Shown here piece by piece: positions 32,166 through 41,149 of a DNA stretch of 64,000 nucleotides (position 1 is its first letter; every line of letters begins with the position of its first letter). Made by a program: the position numbers and the translations under genes. The notes beneath the pieces were generated by a model. It saw nothing but the letters and a program-made list of their open reading frames with translations, was not told the DNA's origin and made no database searches. The stretch is from JAICJC01 sp963757605 (lineage in GTDB: Bacteria > Actinomycetota > Thermoleophilia > Gaiellales > JAICJC01): assembly GCA_963757605.1 (NCBI GenBank), contig CAVWSF010000003.1, positions 248,001 through 312,000 of the forward strand. Direction: 5' to 3'.

Positions 32166-32290
32166 CGCCCCGAGGTGGCCAAGCCCACCCTCGGAGACCA
32201 CCCTGCCAGGGGGCTAGCCCGGCTCGCCCCGGCGCGTCAGACTCGACCTACATCCTTGGCGCGCACCGCGCGGGGGTGCCTCCCTGATAT

Positions 32291-32328
32291 GCGCCCGCCC
32301 GGTTGGACGTCCACCACCGGGCGGGCGC
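32291..32328 (-). terminator. Perfect 13-bp stem hairpin
   Basis: GCGCCCGCCCGGT (32291-32303) pairs with ACCGGGCGGGCGC (32316-32328) around a 12-base loop. It lies 22 bases past the stop of the minus-strand gene at 32351-32722 and probably ends its transcript. Confidence 0.65.
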
Positions 32329-32350
32329 GGAGGACTTCCGCGCCGCGTTG

Positions 32351-32722
32351 CTACGCGGCGCGGACGGCCGCCATCAGCTCCATGAAGCAGCCGACCTCCT
32401 CCTCGGAGGTCGACGCCAGGCCGTTCAGCGCGATCTGAAGTTGCAGGCCGAACACCGAAAGCAGCAGGTCCGGACCGGTCGGCATCGCAAGGCCGAAGCT
32501 GACGTACTCCGTCCCGCTGTCAGCCCCGACAACGCGGTACCGCCACGAGATGGCGGAGTCGCCCGGCCGCGTGCACTCCCATCCGAACACGCTCAGTCGC
32601 TCGCCGACGCGCTCGGCGTCGGTCGTGGGTGAGCGAAGCAGCGTGCGCACCACGCGACTGACGGTCGCGTCGTCGGACGCAGAGGCGTCCTCGATAAGGG
32701 ATGAGAGCAGAAGCCGGGCCAT
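32351..32722 (-). CDS. Hypothetical protein, 123 residues
   Basis: Open frame with ATG at 32722 and its own downstream terminator. The sequence looks like a compact alpha/beta protein: helix ATVSRVVRTLLRSP, strands RLSVFGWEC and ISWRYRVVGADSGTEYVSFGLAM, a hydrophobic helix LLLSVFGLQLQIALNG and a closing helix EEEVGCFMELMAAVRA. No signal peptide, no metal motif. It lies 69 bases after the HD-GYP stop on the same strand. Family not recognised; strand/helix alternation and context support it being expressed. Confidence 0.5.
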   Translation of the reverse strand: MARLLLSSLIEDASASDDATVSRVVRTLLRSPTTDAERVGERLSVFGWECTRPGDSAISWRYRVVGADSGTEYVSFGLAMPTGPDLLLSVFGLQLQIALNGLASTSEEEVGCFMELMAAVRAA

Positions 32723-32791
32723 CGGGGGTAATGGGCGGGTGCTCCCGTTGTAGGCCGACTGGGGAGGCCTCGCCTCCCCGGAATAGGTGAA

Positions 32792-34147
32792 CTACGCCGC
32801 GAGCTCGGCGCCCGACTGGAGGAGTTCGCGGAGCGCCGCGATGCTCCTGCCGTCGAGCCGCGTGCCCGCGTCGGCGTCGAGGATCTCGAACACGCGCTCG
32901 AGCGGCATGGCGGCGTGGTACGGGCGATCGTGCGCGAGGGCGTCGTAGACGTCGGCCACCGCCAGGATGCGGGCCGGCAGCGGCAGCGAGCCCGCCTCGA
33001 GGCCGCGGTGATAGCCGCTGCCGTCGAGCCGCTCGTGGTGCGAGGCGGCCGTGCCGGCGATCGGGCGCAGGCATTCGACGTGCGCGAGCACCTCGGCCGT
33101 GTGCGCCGGGTGGCGGCGCATGAGCTCCCACTCGGCCGGCGTCAGCCGGCCCGGCTTGTCGAGGACCGAGTTCGGGACGCCGAGCTTGCCGAGGTCGTGG
33201 AGCAGGCCCGCGCGGCGCAGGTCGCGGCGCTCGCCGGGGCCGAGGCCGAGCACGGAGGCGATGCCGACGGCCGTCTCGGCGACGCGCTCGGAGTGGCGCG
33301 AGGTGAAAGGCGACTTGGCGTCGACCACCCGGGCGAAGGCCTCGGCGATCAGGTCGAGCCGGTCGTCGTCTGCGTGGACGACGCGCTCGGCGGGCTCGAA
33401 GGCGGCGACATGCGTCGTCACGTCGGGCGAGGCGACCAGCCGCCAGAACGCGGCGTCGGCCGCGATCCGCTCGAAAGCGGCCACGAGGGCGGGATCGAAC
33501 CACGTCCCGATCCGGCGGCCGGCCACGTCCGCGGCCGCCCGCGGCCCTCCCATCGCGAAGAACACCTCGGCGGTCTGCGCGAGGGCGACGATCCGGCCCA
33601 GGAGCGAGATCTCCTCGCCGCGCAGCCCAGCAGGCTTACCGTGACCGTCCCAGTGCTCGTCGGCCGAGGCCATCGCCACGACGGTCGCGTCCGGGAAGTC
33701 CAGCAGCTGAAGGATCCGGGCGCCGCGGTCGCAGCGCAGGCCCACGAGCTCGTCGCCGAGCCGGGCGCCGTCGCGCGCCACGGCGGCCATCCGGCGGACG
33801 CGGGCGACGGGCGAGCCGGCCGTCGAGCCGGCGATGTGACGCACGGCCTGAGACGGACGGTTCCAGTCGATCCGCTTGAGCCCGGCCTTGAACTCGAGAT
33901 CGTCGCCGCCGAGGAGCTGCGACACCCGCGCGGCGGTGCTCGAGCAGCCGACGTCCTTCAGAAGCAGGGCGTAGAAGAGGGCCGAGCGGTCGGCGGCGTC
34001 CAGGCCGGCGTCCGCCGCGAGCCGCATGCCGATCATGCAGCTTCGGGCGGCGTGGCCCATCGGCTGGCCCTCCGTCAGGTCGACGGCACGCGAGAGCGCC
34101 GAGATGACCTCGGACTGGCGGACGAGGGAGCCGGCGGCATCGGGCAC
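32792..34147 (-). CDS. HD-GYP domain protein (c-di-GMP phosphodiesterase type)
   Basis: 451 residues, soluble. The N-terminal half (about 1-210) resembles a degenerate HD domain that keeps DEHWDGHGKPAGLRGEEISLLGRIVALAQ. The C-terminal half (about 265-440) is a full HD-GYP domain: HSERVAETAVGIA, LLHDLGKLGVPNSVLDKPG, HPAHTAEVL and HHERLDGSGYHRG. The GYP motif appears as GYHRG, with proline replaced by histidine. HD-GYP enzymes hydrolyse c-di-GMP to pGpG or GMP (family knowledge). GTG start; a small hypothetical gene ends 42 bases upstream. Confidence 0.85.
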   Translation of the reverse strand: MPDAAGSLVRQSEVISALSRAVDLTEGQPMGHAARSCMIGMRLAADAGLDAADRSALFYALLLKDVGCSSTAARVSQLLGGDDLEFKAGLKRIDWNRPSQAVRHIAGSTAGSPVARVRRMAAVARDGARLGDELVGLRCDRGARILQLLDFPDATVVAMASADEHWDGHGKPAGLRGEEISLLGRIVALAQTAEVFFAMGGPRAAADVAGRRIGTWFDPALVAAFERIAADAAFWRLVASPDVTTHVAAFEPAERVVHADDDRLDLIAEAFARVVDAKSPFTSRHSERVAETAVGIASVLGLGPGERRDLRRAGLLHDLGKLGVPNSVLDKPGRLTPAEWELMRRHPAHTAEVLAHVECLRPIAGTAASHHERLDGSGYHRGLEAGSLPLPARILAVADVYDALAHDRPYHAAMPLERVFEILDADAGTRLDGRSIAALRELLQSGAELAA

Positions 34148-34189
34148 GACTCCAGGGTTATCGGCGCCGCCGGGCGGCCGCTCAAGACG

Positions 34190-34480
34190 CTACGCGGCGT
34201 CGGCGCGCCGCAGCCGGGGCAGCGAGACCGGAACGCCGCAGGCGCGCGCATGGTCGAGCGCGTCCTCGGCGCGGACCGCGGCGTCGCCGGCGGACGGGCC
34301 GACCGCCGTCGCGACGATCCGCTCCCAGTCCGGCGTGTGAAGCCACGCGCGGATGAGCGGAACGCGATCGGCGAAGGCCACCGACGTGACGTGCAGGCCG
34401 AAGTGGCGGCTGGGGCGGTCGACGACGACCGCGTCGCGGGGGCCGAATGGGGGAGCGGGCTCGCCGATACCCAGAGACAC
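34190..34480 (-). CDS. Hypothetical protein, 96 residues
   Basis: GTG at 34480 gives a protein opening with VSLGIGEPAPPFGPRDAVVVD; the frame is open further upstream but loses protein character. It contains a strand-rich centre (HFGLHVTSVAFADRVP) and helices around WLHTPDWERIVATAV and AAVRAEDALDHARACGVPVS. No known family. It ends 42 bases before the HD-GYP gene on the same strand and may be cotranscribed. Confidence 0.4.
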   Translation of the reverse strand: MSLGIGEPAPPFGPRDAVVVDRPSRHFGLHVTSVAFADRVPLIRAWLHTPDWERIVATAVGPSAGDAAVRAEDALDHARACGVPVSLPRLRRADAA

Positions 34481-34616
34481 CGCACGACCGCGCCGGCGCG
34501 TTACACGCACCGGCCCGGTTCGAGGGATTTCCCTCATGCGACGGATGCAACGATCGGCCTATCGTCGGTCGTGCCGCCCGGGCGGCGGCAACGTCACTCG
34601 ACCGTGAGGAGGAGAC

Positions 34617-35648
34617 ATGCGTACCTCGATCCGGTGGCTCTGCGTGGCCGCCTCGGCCGTCGCGTGCTTCGCGGCCCTCTCGGGCACCGCGCTGGCCTCG
34701 ACGCACGCCGGCCGGCAGCTCGCGCGCTACCAGCCGGTGACGGTCATGGACCCGAGCGAGGCGTTCGTGCCGACGGGCGTCGGATCGTTCGTCGCCGACG
34801 CCGGCCTCGAGACCCAGACCGCGCCCAACACGTGGGTCCTGCTCAGCTCGAGCCCGACGCTCGGGTCGCTCCCGGGCGCGCCGACGGCGGCCTGCATCGC
34901 CCAGGCGCTCGTGCCCTGCTACCGGCTGAACCAGCGCGACTGCACTCCGGCCACCGGCACGGCTTCGGTGGCGTGCTACCGGACGGACTGGCTGAGCCCG
35001 GAGCCGCGGAGCGTCGTCTACGGGCGCGCAACCCGTGCCGGCCGGACGACCGTCCTGCAGTACTGGTACTTCTACTACGACGACTTCTACAGCTACCGCT
35101 ACCCGCCGGACGACTTCATCTGGCAGGCGCACGAGGGCGACTGGGAGAACGTCACCGTGCTCGTGCGGCGCGGCGCGGAGCACCCGCGCTGGGTCGGGTA
35201 CTCCCAGCACTGCACGGGTGAGCGGCGCAGCTGGGGCGCGACGCCGCGCTGGCATGGCTCGACACATCCGGTCGTCGACGTCGGGATCGGCTCGCACGCG
35301 AACTTCTTCGCGTCGGGCGAGCACCCGATCGCCACGCGGTGCATCCCGCCCGACGCGATCGCGTTCCTGCAGCAGCAGGGGCTCGCGCTCCCCGACGACC
35401 ACTCGCACGTCGGCCAGGCGTACGGCCCGGCGGCGTCCGACGGCGTCACGCCGACGGCGATCCAGCGGGTCACGGCGACGCGGCCCGGGTGGATGGGGTT
35501 CGCCGGCACGTGGGGCGACTACCAGTTCTTCCACGGCCCCGCCCCGATTGGGACGGTCATCTCCGGGCTCGCCCCGGTGACGCCGCCCATCTCGGCGCTG
35601 TGGCAGCACCCGGTGCAGACGGTGCTCGGCTGGCCGCGCAGCGGCTGA
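34617..35648 (+). CDS. Secreted Vps62-like domain protein
   Basis: 343 residues, ATG at 34617 with GAGGAGGAG just upstream. A Sec signal peptide (residues 1-27, ending ALAS) precedes a domain that resembles Vps62-like proteins: YWYFYYDDFYSY near 144, HEGDWENVTVLV near 172, VGYSQHCTGERRSW near 193 and VDVGIGSHANFFASGEH near 222. Six or more cysteines in the first third suggest disulfides outside the cell. Bacterial Vps62-like proteins are mostly uncharacterised. It stands alone, with its own strong ribosome site. Confidence 0.75.
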   Translation: MRTSIRWLCVAASAVACFAALSGTALASTHAGRQLARYQPVTVMDPSEAFVPTGVGSFVADAGLETQTAPNTWVLLSSSPTLGSLPGAPTAACIAQALVPCYRLNQRDCTPATGTASVACYRTDWLSPEPRSVVYGRATRAGRTTVLQYWYFYYDDFYSYRYPPDDFIWQAHEGDWENVTVLVRRGAEHPRWVGYSQHCTGERRSWGATPRWHGSTHPVVDVGIGSHANFFASGEHPIATRCIPPDAIAFLQQQGLALPDDHSHVGQAYGPAASDGVTPTAIQRVTATRPGWMGFAGTWGDYQFFHGPAPIGTVISGLAPVTPPISALWQHPVQTVLGWPRSG

Positions 35649-35688
35649 CTCGAACCCCGCCTCCGCGCGACCGGTATGCTCGCCGGTC

Positions 35689-36447
35689 GTGCGGGGGCGG
35701 GTCGTGCTCATCACCGGAGCGAGCAGCGGGATCGGCTGGACGACCGCCCAGGTTGCGGCCCGGCGGGGTGCGAGGGTGATGGCCGTGGCGCGCCGTGGCG
35801 ACCGGCTCGCAGCGCTCGCCGCCGAGGCCGGCGTCGAGACGCTGGCCGTGTCGCTGGCCGACGAGGACGGATGCCGCCTGGCCGTGCGCGAGACCGAGGC
35901 CCGGCTGGGGCGAGTCGAGATCCTGATCACCTGCGCCGGCATCGGCTCGAGCGCCGAGGCCGCGGTGTGGGAGGAGCCCGTGGACGTCTGGGCCGAGACG
36001 CTCCGGATCAATCTGGACGCCCCGTTTCACCTGACCCGGCTGGCGGCGGCCGGTATGGTCGAGGACGGCTTCGGGCGGATCGTGCACACCAGCTCGACAG
36101 CCGGTGTCGTGGGCGGCGCCGCGATGCCGGCGTACTGCGCGTCGAAGCACGGGGTGATCGGGCTGGTGCGCGCCGCCGCCCTCGACCTGGCGCCGCACGG
36201 TGTCACCGTGAACGCCGTGCTCCCCGGCTGGGTGCGGACCGAGATGTCGGAGCGCTCGGCCGCAGCCGAGGCGAGCCGGAGGCGCATCTCGGCCGACCAG
36301 GTGTGGGAGGAGCGCGAACGCTCCTACGCCGCCGGGCGCATCCCGACGACCGACGAGGTTGCGGACACGATCGCCTGGCTGTGCTCGGACGAGGCGTCGG
36401 CGGTGAGCGGCCAGACGGTCGCGGTGACGCTCGGCGACGCCTGGTGA
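35689..36447 (+). CDS. Short-chain dehydrogenase/reductase
   Basis: 252 residues, GTG start. Classical SDR: cofactor motif TGASSGIG near residue 9, NAG-like motif read as TCAGIGSS near 82, catalytic serine in HTSSTAG near 128 and YCASK near 146. The end GQTVAVTLGDAW is atypical where most have a V-D-G-G motif. Basic residue after the first strand pair (ARRGDR) suggests NADP preference. A hairpin at 36480-36503 probably ends its transcript. Substrate unknown. Confidence 0.85.
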   Translation: MRGRVVLITGASSGIGWTTAQVAARRGARVMAVARRGDRLAALAAEAGVETLAVSLADEDGCRLAVRETEARLGRVEILITCAGIGSSAEAAVWEEPVDVWAETLRINLDAPFHLTRLAAAGMVEDGFGRIVHTSSTAGVVGGAAMPAYCASKHGVIGLVRAAALDLAPHGVTVNAVLPGWVRTEMSERSAAAEASRRRISADQVWEERERSYAAGRIPTTDEVADTIAWLCSDEASAVSGQTVAVTLGDAW

Positions 36448-36479
36448 GTCGCTCCCAGCCGTAGGTGCGGCGGCCGCGC

Positions 36480-36503
36480 ATACCCGGCGCTCAGGCCGGG
36501 TAT
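36480..36503 (+). terminator. Hairpin between the SDR gene and the cox operon
   Basis: ATACCCGG (36480-36487) and CCGGGTAT (36496-36503) form a perfect 8-bp stem with an 8-base loop, 33 bases past the SDR stop. Its position inside the longest possible coxB frame is one reason to prefer the coxB start at 36516. Confidence 0.45.
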
Positions 36504-36515
36504 TCGCAGCCGGAC

Positions 36516-37532
36516 GTGGGACACCGGAACGCGCGCGCCTCCCGGAGGGCAGGACTTACGGTGGCCTGCGGGCTCGGCGTGCTCGCCTCCGGCTGCGGCT
36601 CCGATCAGTCGATCACGAGCCCGGTCACAGAGCCGGCGCGGGAGATCGACACGCTGTGGTGGGCAATGTTCGCCGTGGGGATGGTCATCTTCGCCATCGT
36701 CCTCGGGTTGCTCGTCCTCGCGTACGTGCGGCGGCGCCGTTCCAGCGACCCGGACCGGGCGGAGCGGGTCTCCTACGCCGTCATCCTCGGCGGCGGGATG
36801 GTCGCGCCCGTCGTCCTGCTCGCGGTGCTCTTCGCCTTCGTGATCCGGGTCATGCCCGCCGTGTCGGCGCCGGAGCCCGGGTCGACCAGCCTCACCGTCG
36901 AGGTGACCGGCCATCAGTGGTACTGGGAGGTGCGCTACCCGGGCACCGACGCGGTGACCGCCAACGAGATCCACCTCCCGGCCGGAACGCCCGTGCGGAT
37001 CGTCGCGCGCACCGCCGACGTCATCCACAGCTTCTGGGTGCCGCGGCTCAACCGCAAGATCGACATGATCCCCGGCCGCACGAACAGCATCGAGCTCGAC
37101 GTGCCGAAGGTCGGCACGTACCGAGGGCAGTGCTCGGAGTTCTGCGGGCTGGGGCACGCCGAGATGGCCTTCGAGGTGATCGTGCAGCCGCCGGACGCCT
37201 TCCGGCGCTGGCTCGACCACGAGGGCCAGCCGGCCGAGACCCCGTCCGGCGGGACCGCGGCGGCGGGCCAAGAGGAGTTCGAGTCGGCGTCCTGCGAGGA
37301 CTGCCACACGATCCGGGGCACACCGGCGGCCGGGAAGGTCGGCCCCGACCTGACCCACATCGGCAGCCGGCGCACGCTCGCGGCGCTGACCATCCCGAAC
37401 ACCCGCGGCGACCTCTACCAGTGGATCACGAACCCGCAGTGGTGGAAGCCGGGCAGCCGCATGCCCGGGTTCGCCTCGCTCCCGGCCTCCGCGCGGCGGG
37501 CGCTCGTCGCGTATCTCGAGGAGCTGCGCTGA
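36516..37532 (+). CDS. coxB: Cytochrome c oxidase subunit II with fused cytochrome c domain (caa3 type)
   Basis: 338 residues from the GTG at 36516. A lipobox-type signal (VLASGC near residue 27) and two membrane helices (WWAMFAVGMVIFAIVLG and VVLLAVLFAFVIRVM) are followed by the cupredoxin domain. CuA ligands: HSFWVPR near 186 and CSEFCGLGHAEM near 220. The C-terminal domain is a cytochrome c with CEDCH near 280 and an axial methionine probably in GSRMPGF near 319. The domain order is that of caa3 oxidases, which take electrons directly through the fused heme. The next gene overlaps its stop by one base. Confidence 0.95.
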   Translation: MGHRNARASRRAGLTVACGLGVLASGCGSDQSITSPVTEPAREIDTLWWAMFAVGMVIFAIVLGLLVLAYVRRRRSSDPDRAERVSYAVILGGGMVAPVVLLAVLFAFVIRVMPAVSAPEPGSTSLTVEVTGHQWYWEVRYPGTDAVTANEIHLPAGTPVRIVARTADVIHSFWVPRLNRKIDMIPGRTNSIELDVPKVGTYRGQCSEFCGLGHAEMAFEVIVQPPDAFRRWLDHEGQPAETPSGGTAAAGQEEFESASCEDCHTIRGTPAAGKVGPDLTHIGSRRTLAALTIPNTRGDLYQWITNPQWWKPGSRMPGFASLPASARRALVAYLEELR

Positions 37533-39439
37533 TGGCGGTCGAGAGCCCGGCGCCGGCGGCCGCCGCACGGATCGACCGGCTCGAACGGATCTGGGCCGAG
37601 CGGCCCGGGCTGACCGGCTGGCTCACCACCACCGACCACAAGCGCATCGGGCTGCTCTACCTCGCGACGTCGCTCGCGTTCTTCGCCGCAGGCGGGGCCG
37701 AGGCGCTCGTGATGCGTACCCAGCTCGCCCAGCCGAACGAGCGCGTGATCGGCCCGTCGACCTACGACCAGCTCATGACCATGCACGGCGTCACGATGAT
37801 CTTCTTCTTCGTGATCCCGCTCTCGATCGGGGCGTTCGGCAACTACCTGGTGCCGCTCATGATAGGGGCGCGCGACATGGCGTTCCCGCGGATGAACGCG
37901 CTCAGCTACTGGCTCTACCTCGGGTCGGGCCTGCTCGTGTACACGAGCCTGCTCCTCGGCATGGCCCCGGACGCCGGCTGGTTCGACTACGTGCCGCTGG
38001 CGTCACGCCGGTTCAGCCCGGGCCTCGGCATCGACTTCTACGCGCTCGGCCTCATCCTGAACGGCGTCTCGTCGAGCGCCGCGGCGGCGAACTTCCTCGT
38101 CACCATCGCGAAGCTGCGCGCGCCCGGGATGTCGCTGAACCGGATGCCGCTCTTCTGCTACGCGATCCTCGCCACGTCGTTCTCGCTCATCTTCGCGCTG
38201 CCGCCGCTCACGGCCGACCTGGTGTTCCTCGAGCTCGACAGAAAGCTCGGCTTCAAGTTCTTCGACGTCGCCCACGGCGGCGACCCGCTTCTGTGGCAGC
38301 ACCTCTTCTGGATCTTCGGCCATCCCGAGGTGTACATCATCGTGCTGCCGGCGTTCGGGATCGCGACGTCGATCATCCCGACGTTCACGCGCCGGATGAT
38401 GGCCGCGTTCCCGCTTGTGGCGGTCGCCGAGCTGCTCGTGGCGTTCATCGGGTTCGGCGTGTGGGTGCACCACATGTTCGCCACCGGCCTCCCGGCGACG
38501 ACGATGGTCTTCTTCGCTGCGGCGAGCCTCATCATCGTCATCCCGAGCGGCATCCAGATCTTCGCCTGGTGCATGACGATGGTCACCGGCCGGCCCGAGT
38601 TCAAGACGCCGCTGCTCTTCATCGTCGGGTTCATCGTCTTCTTCGTCTTCGGCGGCCTCTCCGGCATCACGCTCGCCGCGGTGCCGTTCGATCAGCAAGT
38701 TACCGATACGTATTACATCGTCGCCCACTTTCATTACGTCATCTGGGGCGCGGCCGTGTTCCCGCTGCTCGGCGGGTTGTACTACTGGTTCCCGAAGGTC
38801 ACCGGACGTATGTATCACGAACGGGTCGGCCAGCTGACGTTCTGGCTCGTCTTCGCCGGCACGAACCTCACGTTCTTCCCGATGCACATCTCCGGGATGC
38901 TCGGGATGCCGCGGCGGGTGTGGACGTATCCCGGGGGCCTGGGCTGGAACGTCGAGAACCTGCTCTCGACGATCGGCGCGTTCTTTCTCGCAGGTGGGCT
39001 GCTCGTGCTGCTCGCGAACCTGGTCGTGAGCGCCTACCGGGGCGCGCCGGCGGGCCCCAACCCCTTCCGCGGCGGCACGCTCGAGTGGGCGACGAGCTCA
39101 CCGCCTCCGGCCTATAACTTCGCCGTCATCCCGCAGGTGACGAGCGCGTATGCCTGCTGGGACGACGCGGACCGTGCGGATGACCGCCGCCGCCTGGAGA
39201 CCGGCGAGCTGGTGCTCGAGGAGGGTCACGAGACGCCGGCCAGCACGCCAGTCGACGGGCACCTGGACGAGATCCTGGACATGCCCTCGGAGTCGCCGTG
39301 GCCGTTCGTGCTCGGGCTCGTCGCGACGCTCGGCACCGCGTTCGTGCTCACCGACCACTACCTGATCGCGGCCGTCGCGGTGGCGCTCGCCGCGGCCGTC
39401 CTCACGCTCTGGCACGCGAAGGAGCCGGCGGCCGCATGA
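37532..39439 (+). CDS. coxA: Cytochrome c oxidase subunit I
   Basis: 635 residues. Heme-copper oxidase core of 12 spans with all metal ligands: MHGVTM near 85, the CuB/Tyr cross-link motif GHPEVYIIVLP near 268, VHHMFATG near 315 and the heme pair in VAHFHYVIWG near 402. A cytoplasmic linker is followed by one or two extra C-terminal helices (WPFVLGLVATLGTAFVLTD), as in I/III-type fusions lacking the full subunit III. The start ATG shares one base with the coxB stop. The stretch around 38690-38830 uses more A/T-ending codons than its surroundings. Confidence 0.96.
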   Translation: MAVESPAPAAAARIDRLERIWAERPGLTGWLTTTDHKRIGLLYLATSLAFFAAGGAEALVMRTQLAQPNERVIGPSTYDQLMTMHGVTMIFFFVIPLSIGAFGNYLVPLMIGARDMAFPRMNALSYWLYLGSGLLVYTSLLLGMAPDAGWFDYVPLASRRFSPGLGIDFYALGLILNGVSSSAAAANFLVTIAKLRAPGMSLNRMPLFCYAILATSFSLIFALPPLTADLVFLELDRKLGFKFFDVAHGGDPLLWQHLFWIFGHPEVYIIVLPAFGIATSIIPTFTRRMMAAFPLVAVAELLVAFIGFGVWVHHMFATGLPATTMVFFAAASLIIVIPSGIQIFAWCMTMVTGRPEFKTPLLFIVGFIVFFVFGGLSGITLAAVPFDQQVTDTYYIVAHFHYVIWGAAVFPLLGGLYYWFPKVTGRMYHERVGQLTFWLVFAGTNLTFFPMHISGMLGMPRRVWTYPGGLGWNVENLLSTIGAFFLAGGLLVLLANLVVSAYRGAPAGPNPFRGGTLEWATSSPPPAYNFAVIPQVTSAYACWDDADRADDRRRLETGELVLEEGHETPASTPVDGHLDEILDMPSESPWPFVLGLVATLGTAFVLTDHYLIAAVAVALAAAVLTLWHAKEPAAA

Positions 39440-40008
39440 CCACGGCGCCCGTCCCCCGCGCTCGCCCCAACGGCTGGTACGGCATGCTCGCGCTGGTCGC
39501 GGCGGAGTCGGCGCTCTTCGGCACGCTCCTTGCCACGTATGCGTACCTGCGCTTCTCCGACCCGCGCTGGCCGCCGCCCGGGATCGACGCGCCGAGCATC
39601 ACCGCGCCGCTCGTCCTCGCGCTCGTCCTCGTGGCCGCCAGCGTGCCGCTGGCGCTCGCATCGCGCACCGCCCACCGCCGCAGCGCGGGACCGCTCGTCG
39701 CCCCGGTCGCGCTCGCCCTCATCGTCCAGGCCGCCTACCTGGCGTTCCAGGTGCATCTCTACGCCGACGACCTCGGCCGCTTCTCGGCCAGCGGCAGCGC
39801 GTACGGGTCGATCTACTTCACCCTGCTCGCGGTCCACCATGCGCACGTCGCCGTGGGCGTGCTCCTGGACGGCTGGCTGCTCACGCGCCTGCGCGGCGAC
39901 CTGACCGAGTACCGCCGGGGCGCGGTGATGGCGGTCGCGCTCTACTGGTACTTCGTCAGCCTGGCCGGGCTCGCCGTGACGGCCACGATCCTCATCCCGG
40001 CGTGGTGA
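39436..40008 (+). CDS. coxC: Cytochrome c oxidase subunit III
   Basis: 190 residues, ATG overlapping the coxA stop (ATGA). Five predicted helices, the short form of subunit III. Family signs: WYGMLALVAAESALFGTLLATYAYLR at the N-terminus (in pieces), the FQVHLY segment near 108, and the VHHAHVAVGVLL motif near 136. WYWYFVSLAG-type end (LYWYFVSLAGLAVT) near 173. It stabilises the oxidase core and its proton pathway (family knowledge). Confidence 0.9.
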   Translation: MTTAPVPRARPNGWYGMLALVAAESALFGTLLATYAYLRFSDPRWPPPGIDAPSITAPLVLALVLVAASVPLALASRTAHRRSAGPLVAPVALALIVQAAYLAFQVHLYADDLGRFSASGSAYGSIYFTLLAVHHAHVAVGVLLDGWLLTRLRGDLTEYRRGAVMAVALYWYFVSLAGLAVTATILIPAW

Positions 40009-40382
40009 CGCCGGCCCGCACGCCGCGCCTGGCGCTCGCCGTCCAGGTCTACGCCCTGCTCGGGGCTCCGCTGGCATGGACGGCGCAGCTCGTGATCGGC
40101 TTCGGCCTCACCGAGGCGGCCTGCGGCCCCGCAGGCCGCATGTGGAACATCGCGATCGACACCTGGGAGAGCGTGATCTTCGGGCTCGCGCTGGCCGTGG
40201 CCGTGGGCGGATTGGCGTCGGCCGCGGCGCTGCACCGGGCCGTCACGCGCGGCGGGATCGACGATCCCAACGGCCGCGTGAGGTTCCTGACGACGATCGG
40301 GCTCGCCGTCGGGGCGATCTTCGTGGCGCTCATCCTCTATACGGGGACCGGCGTCCTGACGCTCGAGGAGTGCCGGAGATGA
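40005..40382 (+). CDS. Small membrane protein in the respiratory operon
   Basis: 125 residues when started at the GTG on 40005 (GTGA overlap with coxC); a GTG one codon earlier is equally possible. Three hydrophobic segments: VYALLGAPLAWTAQLVIGFGL, SVIFGLALAVAVGGLASAAA and TIGLAVGAIFVALILYTGTG. A single cysteine (EAACGPAG) faces the loop after helix 1. No metal ligand pattern. Placed between oxidase and bc-complex genes, it could be an extra subunit or assembly factor of the combined complex. I do not recognise the family. Its stop overlaps the cytochrome gene start. Confidence 0.75.
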   Translation: MTPARTPRLALAVQVYALLGAPLAWTAQLVIGFGLTEAACGPAGRMWNIAIDTWESVIFGLALAVAVGGLASAAALHRAVTRGGIDDPNGRVRFLTTIGLAVGAIFVALILYTGTGVLTLEECRR

Positions 40383-41149
40383 GGAGGGCCGGGCTCGTGC
40401 TCCTCGCGGCCGGCGCGCTCTTCGGCACCTGGACGGCGACGGCGGCCCGCGGTGAGGGCGCGCCGCGCTCTGCGCTCGCGGCCCAGGGAGCGGAGCTCTA
40501 CGCCGAGAGCTGCCAGAGCTGCCACGGCATCGACGGAGCCGGCATCGCGGCTCCCGGCGCGGTGCACGGCGTGGGCGACGTGGCCGGCTTCGGCCCGTCG
40601 CTTCGCGGCGTGGGAGCGCAGGCCGCGGACTTCTATCTGCGCACCGGCTACATGCCGCTCCGCGACCCCTCGGCGCAGCCGCGCCGCTCGCACGTCGAGT
40701 TCTCGCCGGGGCAGATCCGCGCGCTCACGGCGTATGTGGCCTCGCTCGCGCCCGGCCCCGGGATCCCGGCACCGCACCCCGTCCGGGGCGGCCTGAGCGA
40801 CGGAATGAGCCTCTTCGTCGAGAACTGCGCCGGCTGCCATCAGGCCGTCGCCACCGGCGGCTATGTGCCCGACGCCGTGGCCCCGCCGCTCGGGCAGAGC
40901 TCGGCGCGCGACATCGCCGAGGCCGTGCGCATCGGCCCGAACCTCATGCCGAGGTTCTCGCAGTCGCGCCTCTCCAACGCGCAGCTCGACTCGCTGATCG
41001 CCTACGTCCTCTACGCGAGAGCGCCGGATGACCGCGGCGGGATCTCGCTCGGGCACGTCGGCCCGGTCCCGGAGGGCTTCGTGGCCTGGCTCATCGCCGG
41101 CGTCGTCCTGGTCGGCGTCTGCGTCGCGGTCGCGCGGAGGGCGGCATGA
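40379..41149 (+). CDS. qcrC: Diheme cytochrome c subunit of the bc complex (QcrC-like)
   Basis: 256 residues. Signal/anchor at the N-terminus (LVLLAAGALFGTWTATAA), then two cytochrome c domains with CQSCH near residue 44 and CAGCH near 151. Probable axial methionines lie in GYMPLRD and NLMPRF. A C-terminal membrane helix (FVAWLIAGVVLVGVCVAVA) fixes it to the membrane, as in actinobacterial QcrC. In this group the diheme subunit links the bc complex directly to the oxidase without a free cytochrome c; here coxB also carries a heme. ATG overlaps the previous stop. Confidence 0.92.
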   Translation: MRRAGLVLLAAGALFGTWTATAARGEGAPRSALAAQGAELYAESCQSCHGIDGAGIAAPGAVHGVGDVAGFGPSLRGVGAQAADFYLRTGYMPLRDPSAQPRRSHVEFSPGQIRALTAYVASLAPGPGIPAPHPVRGGLSDGMSLFVENCAGCHQAVATGGYVPDAVAPPLGQSSARDIAEAVRIGPNLMPRFSQSRLSNAQLDSLIAYVLYARAPDDRGGISLGHVGPVPEGFVAWLIAGVVLVGVCVAVARRAA